Source: an uncultured Pontibacter sp. (lineage in GTDB: Bacteria > Bacteroidota > Bacteroidia > Cytophagales > Hymenobacteraceae). Taken from it: 64,000 bases of DNA. Made by a program: the position numbers and the translations under genes. Position 1 is the first letter of the stretch. Each line of letters starts with the position of its first letter. The notes beneath the pieces were generated by a model. That model was given only the letters and a program-made list of their open reading frames with translations, had not been told where the DNA came from and made no database searches. The stretch lies in contig NZ_CANMNI010000002.1 of NCBI RefSeq assembly GCF_947499215.1, forward strand, positions 744,001 through 808,000. Direction: 5' to 3'. Below, piece after piece: positions 17,126-26,744 of the stretch.

Positions 17126-17503
17126 CTAACTTTCTTTTCTGACATCAATAGGTAAGGGCAGCTCGGTCGGTTTGATCGAGCTGTCCGCTTTTTGGGCCAC
17201 AGGTATGTGCATCTCCCCTTTCAGGCCGGCAATACGGGCCTCCACCTCATACTTGTTGTTGTAGTAGCCCACCCGCATCGACTCCCGCAGGTATAGCCAC
17301 AGAAAGCGTACATAGCCGTGCTCCTGAAACTGCCGGATGTGACACAGTTCGTGCGCCACCCAGCCTTTGTCGCGTAGAAAAGACTCTCGTCGCACACCGC
17401 TCAGGTGGATCGTCTTGCCCAGTACCATGGCCACATTGCTGCTCTTGAGCACCATGCGGGCAATGCGGGCGAAAGGCGAATTCTCAACAATCTTATACTC
17501 CAT
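17126..17503 (-). CDS. Small zinc-metalloprotease-like protein (HELCH motif)
   Basis: The 125-residue protein contains VAHELCHIRQFQ, a canonical HExxH zinc motif (H51-H55), and a downstream YEVEARIAG that could supply the third ligand (Glu). This pattern is found in small DUF4157-like proteins of Bacteroidota. There is no signal peptide. It is convergent with the preceding gene, leaving only 3 bases between the two stops. The substrate is unknown. Confidence 0.65.
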   Translation of the reverse strand: MEYKIVENSPFARIARMVLKSSNVAMVLGKTIHLSGVRRESFLRDKGWVAHELCHIRQFQEHGYVRFLWLYLRESMRVGYYNNKYEVEARIAGLKGEMHIPVAQKADSSIKPTELPLPIDVRKES

Positions 17504-17795
17504 TTTTTGTAATGCTTATCCCTGAGTAATGAGCTGTAAGGGTTACGTTCCAAAGCTCACAATCGGGTGAATATACCTTGCTTAAAAGTGAACCTACCCC
17601 CGTTCTCCGTGAGCATCAGCAATTTACTATATTGCCAGTTAAGAAAATTGTAGCTATTTTTGTCACTTCGTTCGGCAGTTTTATACTTGCCAAACAGGTT
17701 GCAGGGTATAAAATGCACGACAAAACCCATACCCCTCTACAACCATAAGGTGACAAAGTTTACCACTTCGGTGGTAGTAGAACATGCTAAACCCT

Positions 17796-18416
17796 ATGAC
17801 AAAAACAATCATACTGAGCGTACTGGCCTTTATATCCATCGCTCTTTCTTTCTTCTACGAAGTAGAAACGCCTGAGTCGCAACCGGCCGAAACAGAAACA
17901 GCCGGTCTTTTGCTTTACCCGGTGCAGACAGGCGAAGACATTGCCAAGGCGCTGGAGCTCTCGGTGCCGCTGGACCTCAGCGAACCCATCGATTCCTCGT
18001 TTTACAAGCGCTACTCCCGCAAGTTGGGCCTTAAGCTCGACTACAGCGAAGACAAGGACCTGCTCGAAACCGTAACCAAGTGGCTAGGCACACCATACAG
18101 CTATGGCAGTAGTTCTAAAAGAGGAACTGACTGCTCTGGCTTCGTAACCCGCATTTACAGCGACGTGTATGGTGTTGACCTGAGCCGCAGCTCCCGTTCT
18201 ATGTTTGACGATGTTACCCGCATCCGCAAAGACAGTGTGCGCACTGGCGATCTGGTGTTCTTCCGCCGCGGTCCTAAACAGCCGATCTTCCATGTGGGCA
18301 TCTACCTCAAAGACAACAAGTTTATTCACTCTGCCACAAGCGGCGGCGTAATGGTTAGTTCTTTGAAAGAGCCTTACTACCGCAACTACTACTATGCGGC
18401 CGGCCGCGTGGACTAA
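17796..18416 (+). CDS. NlpC/P60 cell-wall endopeptidase (C40 family)
   Basis: The 206-residue product is membrane-anchored or exported through a helix at residues 4-20 and carries a C-terminal NlpC/P60 domain: GTPYSYGSSSKRGTDCSGF with the catalytic Cys113, FHVGIYL with His166, and HSAT with His178 as the third polar residue. Such enzymes cut peptide stems in peptidoglycan. ATG 17784 four codons upstream is an equally possible start. A hairpin terminator lies just downstream. Confidence 0.9.
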   Translation: MTKTIILSVLAFISIALSFFYEVETPESQPAETETAGLLLYPVQTGEDIAKALELSVPLDLSEPIDSSFYKRYSRKLGLKLDYSEDKDLLETVTKWLGTPYSYGSSSKRGTDCSGFVTRIYSDVYGVDLSRSSRSMFDDVTRIRKDSVRTGDLVFFRRGPKQPIFHVGIYLKDNKFIHSATSGGVMVSSLKEPYYRNYYYAAGRVD

Positions 18417-18443
18417 AACCATACCTTCGAAACATATTTGGAG

Positions 18444-18474
18444 AACGGGTTGCAGCATATGCGCCCGTTTTTTC
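18444..18474 (+). terminator. Hairpin terminator
   Basis: AACGGG (18444-18449) pairs with CCCGTT (18464-18469), the loop contains the palindrome GCATATGC, and a T run follows. Confidence 0.7.
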
Positions 18475-18597
18475 GTTTACTATATATAACAAAATTACTT
18501 GCGACAAGGTATAGGAAGGTTGTTCGGAGTTGAGCAACTTGCGCCCGGTTTGGCGGGCACTCTCAGCAAGCCGATACCTAAAGCACATACACACCCT

Positions 18598-19290
18598 ATG
18601 ACAGAGCAGAATACTGAAAACCAGCAACAACAGCGTCCGGACGGGAAAACCATTTCCCAAAGCCCGCTCTTTAAAAACATACTCAAGAAGGCCGAGAAAT
18701 ATTTAGAGCACCCTTCGCAGGTGGTGAAACTTCTGAACGATGCGTTTAAGAAAGCCACCGCCAAGAAAAGCCTCGGCACCATAGCCGCCGAAGTATGGGA
18801 GAGCTTCCAAGTACTTTCGCAAATGATCAAGGCGGCCGTAAACGGCGAGTACAAAGGTATACCGAACACGACCCTTGTGGGCGGCATTGCCGTTATCCTA
18901 TACTTCTTAATGCCGATCGACCTGATTCCGGACTTTATACCTGTGATCGGTCTGTTGGATGATGCTGCTCTGTTGGCTTGGTTCATGTCGAGCATCACGT
19001 CTGAGCTCGACCGCTTCAAAGAGTGGGACACCGAACGTCAGGCAAACCAGAAGCCGGTACACATGATGGAGCCGCACCACGCCGACAGTTCCTTCGGTAC
19101 GCCGAAATACAGCGACCAGCCTGCCGGCACCACCGATGTTCACCATGAAGGCACGGCACATGCTTCGCAGGGGCACGGCGCAGAGGAGACAGGTCACCAT
19201 GAGCCTATTGTGCGCTCCTCCACCACCGACAGTAGCCGCGTACCAAAAGACCCGCACGACGACATACCGGAAGGCGGCAACATCCGCTAA
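18598..19290 (+). CDS. YkvA-family membrane protein (DUF1232)
   Basis: The 230-residue protein has a cytoplasmic helical region (20-80), then the YkvA/DUF1232 core with VILYFLMPIDLIPDFIPVIGLLDDAALLAWF, where the DLIPDF-P-G-DD pattern is diagnostic. The C-terminal 75 residues are His-, Ser- and Glu-rich and probably disordered. Function of the family is unknown. I took ATG 18598, because the frame upstream opens at a TTG with an atypical sequence. Confidence 0.82.
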   Translation: MTEQNTENQQQQRPDGKTISQSPLFKNILKKAEKYLEHPSQVVKLLNDAFKKATAKKSLGTIAAEVWESFQVLSQMIKAAVNGEYKGIPNTTLVGGIAVILYFLMPIDLIPDFIPVIGLLDDAALLAWFMSSITSELDRFKEWDTERQANQKPVHMMEPHHADSSFGTPKYSDQPAGTTDVHHEGTAHASQGHGAEETGHHEPIVRSSTTDSSRVPKDPHDDIPEGGNIR

Positions 19291-19315
19291 ACCTAACAAC
19301 AGCAAAGAATATAAG

Positions 19316-19342
19316 AAAAGCTACCCTCCGGGTAGCTTTTTT
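19316..19342 (+). terminator. Hairpin terminator
   Basis: AAAAGCTACCC (19316-19326) pairs with GGGTAGCTTTT (19330-19340) around a three-base loop, followed by more T. Confidence 0.9.
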
Positions 19343-19510
19343 GCTTTTAGGAACCTCCTGCAAATGGTCTTAAAACGGCTTTATAAACTGCATAACATAG
19401 CTTAAAAAAACACATAACATCTGCACAATATAGTACTATTTAAATACAGAAATTTTAAAAAAATCAGACAAAAGCCGCCTCACTATTAGTTTCTTAAGGA
19501 ATTTATTTTC

Positions 19511-19518
19511 TATATTTG
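19511..19518 (+). promoter_or_regulatory. Promoter -7 box (TATATTTG) for the YgjP-like gene
   Basis: TATATTTG matches TAnnTTTG perfectly and lies 34 bases before the GTG start at 19553. The -33 region is weak (TTTC near 19490). Confidence 0.55.
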
Positions 19519-19552
19519 GACAGATGATTTTGTATTTTAACTTTTAGCCAAG

Positions 19553-20293
19553 GTGTCTTCATCATTTCTACGACTAACATCCGTTAATCTTCACATCGAC
19601 GGAATCGGGAAGGTTCTGATCGAACGAAGCGACAAGGCCAAGCGCCTGAGCATCAGTGTGCGCCCGATCAAAGGTATACGTGTAGCGGTGCCGCCGCATA
19701 TCAGCTTCGAAAAGGCAGAACAGCTTATTTATACCAAAAGCGACTGGATAAAGGAGCATCAGGCACGCATGAAGCAACAGGAAGCCCGTGTGACCATGTA
19801 CGATGGCAACACCGACTTCAAAACGCGCAGCCATACCTTGCGCCTGCTCACCCATGCCCAGTACACTATGCGCTGCGTGATCGAGAACGGTTATATCAAC
19901 GTGTTCTATCCGGCCTACAAAGAGGTGCGCGACAGCGACGTGCAGAAGTTCATTCGCAAATCCATTGAAGAGGCCTACCGCAAAGAAGCCAAGACATATC
20001 TTCCGGAGCGCGTGAAGTATTTTGCCGATAAGTTTGGTTTCGACTACCAGAACGTGTTTATCAAAAATGCAAAGTCGCGTTGGGGCAGCTGTTCACACAC
20101 CAACAACATCAACCTGAACCTGCACCTCATGCGCCTGCCCGACTCGCTCTGCGACTACGTGATCCTGCATGAGTTGGCCCACACCATCGAGAAGAACCAC
20201 GGACCGGGATTCTGGTCGCTGCTCGACAAAGTTTGTCCGAACTCCAAAATGCTGGACAAGAAACTGAAAGCTTACCGTATCTCCATTTACTAA
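19553..20293 (+). CDS. YgjP-like metallopeptidase-domain protein (DUF45)
   Basis: The 246-residue protein has the DUF45/YgjP layout: an N-terminal beta region (KRLSISVRPIKGIRVAVPPHIS), then KSRWGSCSHTNNINLNLHLMRLP and the zinc motif YVILHELAHTIEKNHGPGFW (H206, H210, H216). The family is a SprT/M48-like group whose substrates are not known. The start is GTG 19553: there is a TAA in frame 15 bases before it and no ATG until far into the conserved region. Confidence 0.88.
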   Translation: MSSSFLRLTSVNLHIDGIGKVLIERSDKAKRLSISVRPIKGIRVAVPPHISFEKAEQLIYTKSDWIKEHQARMKQQEARVTMYDGNTDFKTRSHTLRLLTHAQYTMRCVIENGYINVFYPAYKEVRDSDVQKFIRKSIEEAYRKEAKTYLPERVKYFADKFGFDYQNVFIKNAKSRWGSCSHTNNINLNLHLMRLPDSLCDYVILHELAHTIEKNHGPGFWSLLDKVCPNSKMLDKKLKAYRISIY

Positions 20294-20397
20294 CAGAAAC
20301 TGCCTATCGACAGAACGCTTACTACCACTGAAAACTTACTGACAATAACATGCGCCACAAGCGCCATCGCTCACACCGCATACGTAAATAAGAAATA

Positions 20398-20434
20398 AAA
20401 AAGCGGCCGAGGTATAAACCCCGGCCGCTTTCAT
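20398..20434. terminator. Bidirectional terminator
   Basis: AAAGCGGCCG pairs with CGGCCGCTTT around a loop containing GAGGTATAAACC, between convergent genes. The loop carries the GGTATA core again. Confidence 0.85.
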
Positions 20435-20457
20435 TTTTATGCGTTTTACAAACACTA

Positions 20458-20715
20458 TCAGCTGGCTTCGCGCACCGCATGCGACGCTACAAAGTCCACA
20501 AAATCGCCCACGGTATTGATCGGCACCTCATCCGGAATAGTGATCTGGAAGTTTTTCTCCAACTCCAAGATTATATCCACTACATCCACTGTGTCGAAAC
20601 CGAAATCTTTCTCCAGCCTCGCGTTGGCTTGCAGGCGGGCCGGTCTTATCTCTTTGGTTTTGCTAATGATGCGGATAACCTCGCGCTCAATAGCCTTATC
20701 AGCTGTTGCAATCAT
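20458..20715 (-). CDS. Acyl-carrier-protein-like protein with Thr at the phosphopantetheine site
   Basis: The 85-residue protein has the four-helix ACP pattern: VIRIISKTKEI, LEKDFGFDTVDVVDIILELEKNF and ITIPDEVPINTVGDFVDFV. In a normal ACP the second helix starts with Asp-Ser-Leu and the Ser carries phosphopantetheine; here the motif reads GFDTVD, with Thr42 in that place. Either Thr is modified, which is rare, or this protein does not carry acyl groups. Its start lies 4 bases after the stop of the RND pump gene, so it is almost certainly translated as part of the pump operon. Confidence 0.82.
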   Translation of the reverse strand: MIATADKAIEREVIRIISKTKEIRPARLQANARLEKDFGFDTVDVVDIILELEKNFQITIPDEVPINTVGDFVDFVASHAVREAS

Positions 20716-20719
20716 ATAT

Positions 20720-23700
20720 TTATAGGGTGTATTCTCTCACTACTTTTCCATTTACAGGCACCTCAGTTTCTTCCTGAGGTATAATTTTCACGCCTCCTGC
20801 GGGCTTTCTCTCTCCTTTTACTTTGGCTCTGATTCTTTCATTGAGCAGGTACATCACCGGCACAATCAAGAGTGTAATGATGGTGGCAAAACCCAGGCCA
20901 AAAATGATGGTCCATGCCAGCGGCCCCCAGAAAGCGGCACTATCACCCCCCATAAAGAAGTTCGCTTTGAACTCCGTGAACAGGGTGTAAAAGTTCAGGT
21001 TTATACCTAACGCCAGCGGTATCAGGCCTAGTATAGTTGCTGTCGCCGTTAGCAATACCGGGTTCAGACGCGTCTTGCCTGCTTCCACGATCGCCTCTTT
21101 CAGGTCGCGGCCTTCTTCTATCAGCATGTCAGTGAATTCCACGATCAGGATACCGTTTTTCACCACAATACCTGCCAGCGCCACAATACCCACACCGGTC
21201 ATTACCACCGACACGTCCATTCCGAAGATGGAGAAGCCCAACAACACGCCGATGATACTGAACAGCACCTCCGACAGAATGATGAACGGCTTCGAGATGG
21301 AGTTAAACTGCGTCACCAGCACCAAGAAGATGATCAGGAAGGCCGCCACCAGTGCGATCATCAGGAAGTTGGCTGTTTCTTCCTGCTCCTCCTGCTCTCC
21401 ACCCATGCTGATCTCAAAGCCTTCCGGCGTTTCGAAATTCTGCAGCGCGCTTCCGATGCTCTGCACCACTTCGTTTGTGTTATACCCATCCAGCACGTTC
21501 GACTCTAGCGTTACCACCCGCTTCAGGTCCTTGCGCTTGATACCACCGTATGAGGTACCGTACTCAATGCTCGCCAGCGACGAGAGCGGGATCTGGCGCA
21601 CCTGTCCGCTATTCATGTCACGATAGGTGATGCGCATACCCATCAAGGCATCAATATTTTCGCGGTAAGGCTCTGCGTAGCGCACCTGTATGGGGTACTC
21701 CTCTTCGTCGAGTTTGAACTTGGAGGCTTCGTCGCCGAAGATGGCCGTGCGCATTTCCATACCTATCTGTCCGGTGCTGATGCCTTCGCGGTTAGCGCGC
21801 TCCCGATCGATGTTGATGATGATCTCCGGCTTGCTGTCTTCCAAGTCGCTGCGGAGTTCTTCTATACCGCCAATCTGCTGCTGCTCTATGTAAGTCTGTA
21901 CTTGCTTCGAAAGCGCCACCAGTTGTTCAAAGTCTTCGCCGGCTATCTCAATGCTGATCGGCTTGCCCACCGGCGGACCATTCTGCTCTTTGTCAACCGT
22001 GATGTTGGCGCCCGGTATACCGCGCACCACATCGCGTATTTCGTTCATGTACTCCTGCGTGCTGCGCTCGCCAGACCGGTATTGATACTCAACAAAGGCT
22101 ACGGTAACCTTCCCTAAGTGAGATTGTGCGGTCACACTGCGGTCGTTTTGGTCGCCGGCACCAATGGCGACATTGGAAATAACCGATTCCACATCAGTGT
22201 TCTCATCGCCGATTACCTGATAGATGCGCTTCTCCACCTCCTTCGTAACCGAGTCAGTCACAAGCTGATCGGTACCGACCGGCATACTGATGTAGGTATA
22301 CACAAAGTTCGGATCGGAACTAGGGAAAAATTCTACTTTAGGCGGAAACAGAACTGTTATCACGACCGAAAAAATCAGTAACAAAATTACTCCTACAAAC
22401 ACGAAAACAGGTCTGAATCCAACCAATGTCCAGCGCAAAAGGCGCTCATAGCCCCGCATAAAACGCGGTAGGGTCGTGTTCTGGAAACCATGAATCATCG
22501 GGCGGAACACAAAACGGTTGAGCAGCACCAGCACCACAGCCAGCATGATCAAGTTCGCTGTGCCGTACCAACCAGCCATGTAACCTACTACTGCTACCAG
22601 CGCAGCACCACCTATCAGCAACCAGAAGTTACGGCGGGCACGCGGCGCGATATCTGCCTCCTGCTCATGCTCTTTCTTCATGAAAGAAACCGCAAATACC
22701 GGGTTTATGATAAAGGCCACCAGCAATGATGCCATTAGCGTTACGATGAGCGTGATCGGTAGGTAGAACATAAACTTGCCCACAATGCCCGGCCAGAAGG
22801 CCAGCGGCAGGAAGGGCGCCACCGTGGTAAGCGTACCGGCCAACACAGGCACAAAAACCTCACCGGCTGCCAGTTTAGCCGATTTGAATACTCCTAAGTT
22901 GGACTGGTGCAGGATACGGTGCGTGTTCTCGATCACCACAATGGCATCGTCCACCACGATACCCAAAGCCAATAGGAACGAGAAGAGTACGATCATATTG
23001 AGTGAGAAACCCAGCACCGGCATCAGCATAAAGGCGATGAACATGGAGATCGGCACCGACAAGCCCACAAAAATGGCGTTAGTCGTACCCATGAAGAACA
23101 TCAGGATCAGGGTCACCAGCACAAAACCGATGATAATCGTGTTGATCAGGTCGTTCAGGGTATGGCGCGTCTGAGTGGACTGGTCGCCTGTGATGGTAAT
23201 TTTGAGGTCGGCTGGTAGCACGGAGGCCTGCATTTCCTCTACCATCTCGTGGATGTTGTCTGAGGCCTGTATCAGGTTCTCTCCACTACGCTTGATCACG
23301 TTGAGCGTGATAACCGGGGAATTGTCCAGACGGGCAAAGCTTTCCTGCTCTTCAAAACCTTCTCTTACCTCAGCAATTTCTTTTAGCTGTATGTTAGCGC
23401 CCGTCAGCGATTTTACCACAATGTCGCCGATCTTGTTTGGGTCAGTATACTGCCCAACCACACGCACCGAGCGTTTTGTTTCGCCTACCGAAATATTGCC
23501 GCCTGACACCGTTACGTTTTCAGATGCAATGGCACGACTAATGTCTGCAAAAGTTACCTGCGCCACCTGCATCTTATACAGGTCCACGTCCACCTGCACT
23601 TCCTTGTCGAGGGCACCCACCATATCCACGCGGGTAATCTCGGGCTGCGATTCAATGCGGTCCTGTATGTCTTCGGCGTAATTTTTAAGGCGGTCGAGGC

Positions 23701-24154
23701 TGTAGTTGCCCGACACGTTGAGGTACATGATCGGGAACTCGGAGAAGTTCACCTCCTGCACGTCCGGGTCTTGGTCGAGGTCAGTTGGCAGATCGGTACG
23801 GGCTTTGTCCACAGCGTCCTTCACCAACTGCTTCGCCTCCACCACATCCACGTCGGTGTTGAACTCCACCGTGATCATGGAGAAGTCCTGAATGGAGTTG
23901 GATGTTACCTCCTTCACCCCAGAAATAGCCTTCAACTGCTTCTCGATGGGGCGTGTAACCAAGTTCTCGATATCGGAGGGCGAGGTGCCCGGGTATACCG
24001 TGCCCACAAACACCGTCGGGATGACGATGTCGGGGAAGTTCTCTTTTTGAAGCGTGATGTACGAGAATATACCCCATACCGTGATGATCAGGGTAATGAT
24101 GTAGATACTCGTCCTATTATCAATGGACCAATTGGTCGGCTTGAAATATTTCAT
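20720..24154 (-). CDS. RND-family efflux pump inner-membrane permease
   Basis: The 1144-residue protein is an HAE1/AcrB-type RND transporter: an N-terminal helix, a large periplasmic loop, TM4 with the proton-relay GIVVDDAIVVIEN (D402, D403) and a second half with the same layout. It is longer than AcrB by roughly a hundred residues. Part of the extra length is a block near 505-550 holding two additional hydrophobic segments (about 510-527 and 533-549) in the linker between TM6 and TM7; a further insertion lies near the C-terminus, in the FWGPLAW region. It is followed after 4 bases by the ACP-like gene and preceded after 18 bases by the adaptor gene. Confidence 0.93.
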   Translation of the reverse strand: MKYFKPTNWSIDNRTSIYIITLIITVWGIFSYITLQKENFPDIVIPTVFVGTVYPGTSPSDIENLVTRPIEKQLKAISGVKEVTSNSIQDFSMITVEFNTDVDVVEAKQLVKDAVDKARTDLPTDLDQDPDVQEVNFSEFPIMYLNVSGNYSLDRLKNYAEDIQDRIESQPEITRVDMVGALDKEVQVDVDLYKMQVAQVTFADISRAIASENVTVSGGNISVGETKRSVRVVGQYTDPNKIGDIVVKSLTGANIQLKEIAEVREGFEEQESFARLDNSPVITLNVIKRSGENLIQASDNIHEMVEEMQASVLPADLKITITGDQSTQTRHTLNDLINTIIIGFVLVTLILMFFMGTTNAIFVGLSVPISMFIAFMLMPVLGFSLNMIVLFSFLLALGIVVDDAIVVIENTHRILHQSNLGVFKSAKLAAGEVFVPVLAGTLTTVAPFLPLAFWPGIVGKFMFYLPITLIVTLMASLLVAFIINPVFAVSFMKKEHEQEADIAPRARRNFWLLIGGAALVAVVGYMAGWYGTANLIMLAVVLVLLNRFVFRPMIHGFQNTTLPRFMRGYERLLRWTLVGFRPVFVFVGVILLLIFSVVITVLFPPKVEFFPSSDPNFVYTYISMPVGTDQLVTDSVTKEVEKRIYQVIGDENTDVESVISNVAIGAGDQNDRSVTAQSHLGKVTVAFVEYQYRSGERSTQEYMNEIRDVVRGIPGANITVDKEQNGPPVGKPISIEIAGEDFEQLVALSKQVQTYIEQQQIGGIEELRSDLEDSKPEIIINIDRERANREGISTGQIGMEMRTAIFGDEASKFKLDEEEYPIQVRYAEPYRENIDALMGMRITYRDMNSGQVRQIPLSSLASIEYGTSYGGIKRKDLKRVVTLESNVLDGYNTNEVVQSIGSALQNFETPEGFEISMGGEQEEQEETANFLMIALVAAFLIIFLVLVTQFNSISKPFIILSEVLFSIIGVLLGFSIFGMDVSVVMTGVGIVALAGIVVKNGILIVEFTDMLIEEGRDLKEAIVEAGKTRLNPVLLTATATILGLIPLALGINLNFYTLFTEFKANFFMGGDSAAFWGPLAWTIIFGLGFATIITLLIVPVMYLLNERIRAKVKGERKPAGGVKIIPQEETEVPVNGKVVREYTL

Positions 24155-24172
24155 ATTCTGCTGCTTAAAAGA

Positions 24173-25321
24173 TTATTGCTGCGCGATACTTTCTTGGTTG
24201 AAAACAACCGGCTGCCCCTCGTTCACACTCTGGTATCCTGCTGTAATGATGTAATCCTGCGCTGTTAGGCCTTTCAGCACCTCTACCTGACCTTGGTAGT
24301 TCACACCAGTCTCCACCTCTTTGCGGGTAGCCACATAGCGCTCGCCCTGTTTTTGGGCCACGTACACATATTGCGAATTTTCGTCGCGCTGCACCAAGTT
24401 GACAGGTATAGTGATGGCGTCTTCTTTGCGATAGTCCTGTATGCGCACCACCGCCACCAAGTTCGGACGGAGCTCAACGTTCACGTTTTTCGGACGGAGC
24501 TCGACCATAAACGTGCGGCTGCTTGGGTTGATAAAGCGGCTCACCACATCCACAGTGGCTGTTATTTCCTCATTCAGGTCAGGGAAGCGCACACGGGCCT
24601 CGTCGCCTTTGCTGATTTTTGCCAAGTAAGCTTCCGAAACCTCCGCCACGATCTTAGTGCCATTGGTGTTCACCACCCGGATGATGCCCACGCCCGGCGC
24701 CACGGCCTCTCCGGCATTCGGGATCACGTTGTCTACCACGCCGCTCACAGGCGCCTTTATATTGTACTGGTCGCGCTGCTGCTGCAGGGTGGCGAGGTTA
24801 CGCTCCAAAGCCTCTTTGTTATTTTTGGCTGTCAGGAACTGCATCTCCGTGCCGATCTTCTGGTCCCAGAGGTTTTTCTGGCGCTCGTAAGCTACATTAG
24901 CCAACTCCATACGGGTGCGTACCTCGGCAATGTTCTGCTCCAGCACCTGCGCGTCTATTGTCGCCATGGTCTGGCCTTTCGTTACTTTGTCGCCGCGCTT
25001 CACGCGCATGCTTGTCAGCACACCCGGTACTTTGGCGCTTACCAGCACGTTTTGGTCGAAGTCCACACGGCCCTGCACTTCTAAGTAGTGACGGAACGTG
25101 TCCTGCTGCACCTGCGCCACGGTTACCGGCACAGTCTTCTTCTCAACCGGACCACCCTTTCCCTCTGCCTTTAGCTCCGCTTCCAGTTGTGCGATTTGCT
25201 CCTGTAGCTCGGTCTGCTGCTTCTTCAGGTCAGCCAGTTGCGCCTCTTTGTCGTTGCCTTGGTTGCAGGCGGCAAGGCTTAGGAACAGGGCCAGCGATGA
25301 AACTCCAAATATCTTCTTCAT
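24173..25321 (-). CDS. RND efflux periplasmic adaptor (membrane fusion protein), lipoprotein
   Basis: The 382-residue protein has a lipoprotein signal ending in LAAC (Cys19), a helical heptad stretch (QLADLKKQQTELQEQIAQLEAEL, 28-50) unusual at this place, then the standard adaptor order: VQGRVDFDQNVLVSAKVPGVLTSM (lipoyl half), an alpha-hairpin (about 110-170), YNIKAPVSGVVDNV (second lipoyl half), a beta-barrel and the membrane-proximal domain. It links the RND pump to the TolC-like channel. Confidence 0.92.
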   Translation of the reverse strand: MKKIFGVSSLALFLSLAACNQGNDKEAQLADLKKQQTELQEQIAQLEAELKAEGKGGPVEKKTVPVTVAQVQQDTFRHYLEVQGRVDFDQNVLVSAKVPGVLTSMRVKRGDKVTKGQTMATIDAQVLEQNIAEVRTRMELANVAYERQKNLWDQKIGTEMQFLTAKNNKEALERNLATLQQQRDQYNIKAPVSGVVDNVIPNAGEAVAPGVGIIRVVNTNGTKIVAEVSEAYLAKISKGDEARVRFPDLNEEITATVDVVSRFINPSSRTFMVELRPKNVNVELRPNLVAVVRIQDYRKEDAITIPVNLVQRDENSQYVYVAQKQGERYVATRKEVETGVNYQGQVEVLKGLTAQDYIITAGYQSVNEGQPVVFNQESIAQQ

Positions 25322-25353
25322 AATAAGTCGTGCGTAAATCTTTTTCGGGTGTT

Positions 25354-26724
25354 TTATTTTGTCAATAGGGTGCCGGTGGCTTTGTCGAGGTTCACTTTCG
25401 CGATGAGTGCGTCGTACATGGCGGCGTAGTAGTTGGTCTGTGCTTGGCGCAGGTCCGTTTCGGCGGTCACAACCTCTAAGTTAGAGCCCACACCCTCCTG
25501 AAACTTGATCTTGGCAACGCGGGAAATCTCTTCGGCCAGTTCTAGATTCTCGCGCTGCGATGCCAGCACGTCGAGTGAGTTGGTCAGGTCAGTAGAGGCC
25601 TGCTCCAGTTCCAGATCTATACCCTGCTCCAGATTCTCAAAACCAAGTTTGGTGTTTTCGAGCGTCAGGCGGGACTGCTGTACTTGGTAGTGCTTGCGCA
25701 GGCCGTCGAAGATCGGTACCTGCAGACCTAGCCCCACATAGGCAAAGTCGAGCCAGTTGCGACTACGGGTCATCTCGCTAAAGTCATTGTTGGCGGCCAA
25801 ATAGCCGTAACGACCATTCAAAAATAGTTTCGGCAGGTAACCGGAGCGGATGTTTCGCAGGTTCAGCATGGCAAGGTCGCGCTGCGTTTCAAGCATGGAG
25901 TATTCGATGCGGTTGCTGTAGTTAAAGCCGTTGCGATCCGTCTTGGCCATATCCACCTGCACTTCGCTCAGGCTGTCTGTCAAGATCAACTCTTCTTTCT
26001 GCGGCATACCCATCTGGAACTTGAGCAGGTCTTCGCCCAAAATGAGCAAGCGCTCGGTCTTCTGCTTTTCTACTTTCAGGTTGTTGTAAGTCACCCGCAG
26101 ACGGTCCACATCCAGTTTTTCGGCCACGCCATTGTCGAACATCACTTGCGTTTGCTTCAAGAGTGTGTCGAGGCGGTAGAGGTTCTGGTTGAGGAGCTCC
26201 ATGCGCTCCCGGCTAACTAGCACACTGTAATAGGCTTTTGTCACCTGCTCAACTACTTCTATCTCAGTTTGCACCGTTCCTTTTTTGGACAGTTCGGTAT
26301 AGGTCTTAGCTGCCTTCAGGCCGATCAGGTAGGAGCCGTCGAACAAGAGCTGGCTGGCTGTGATCGCGGCGTTACCGGTATACTGCGGCGTAAACACCAC
26401 GGGCACGAAGGTGCCCGGCTCCGGCGAGTTTGGGTCGTCCGGATCCTGAAAAAACTCAGCCGGCAGGAAGCTCTTCTGCTGAATAACGTTCTTGCCCAAG
26501 TCGGCGGCTGCATTAATCTGGGGTAAGCCCATCGCCCGGATCTCCCCTACTTTGGCTTTGTCAATGTCTTGTTGGTTGCGGGCCATTTTTAGGTTGGCAC
26601 GGTTCTGCAGGGCATACTCTATACTCTGTTGCAGACTAAATGCCTGCGGCGACCCTTGCGACAGCACCTCTAAAGGGCTTAGCAAGACAAACAGTGCCAG
26701 TAACAGGCTGATGTGTTTTTTCAT
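25354..26724 (-). CDS. TolC-family outer-membrane efflux channel
   Basis: The 456-residue protein has a signal peptide cut near residue 22 and the double repeat of the TolC/OEP family: SLQQSIEYALQNRANLKMARNQQDIDKAKVGEIRAMGLPQINAAADL in the first half, LNLRNIRSGYLPKLFLNGRYGY in the second, and long heptad helices in each. It provides the outer-membrane exit for the pump encoded downstream. It is the second gene of the operon, 20 bases after the TetR gene. Confidence 0.93.
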   Translation of the reverse strand: MKKHISLLLALFVLLSPLEVLSQGSPQAFSLQQSIEYALQNRANLKMARNQQDIDKAKVGEIRAMGLPQINAAADLGKNVIQQKSFLPAEFFQDPDDPNSPEPGTFVPVVFTPQYTGNAAITASQLLFDGSYLIGLKAAKTYTELSKKGTVQTEIEVVEQVTKAYYSVLVSRERMELLNQNLYRLDTLLKQTQVMFDNGVAEKLDVDRLRVTYNNLKVEKQKTERLLILGEDLLKFQMGMPQKEELILTDSLSEVQVDMAKTDRNGFNYSNRIEYSMLETQRDLAMLNLRNIRSGYLPKLFLNGRYGYLAANNDFSEMTRSRNWLDFAYVGLGLQVPIFDGLRKHYQVQQSRLTLENTKLGFENLEQGIDLELEQASTDLTNSLDVLASQRENLELAEEISRVAKIKFQEGVGSNLEVVTAETDLRQAQTNYYAAMYDALIAKVNLDKATGTLLTK

Positions 26725-26744
26725 AATTGGAGAGGTGTGAACGA

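Noticed and set aside
24293-25084. 263-codon frame opposite the adaptor gene
   Set aside because: Composition is that of a reverse-strand shadow (His/Val-rich, no domain); the minus-strand adaptor explains the sequence fully.
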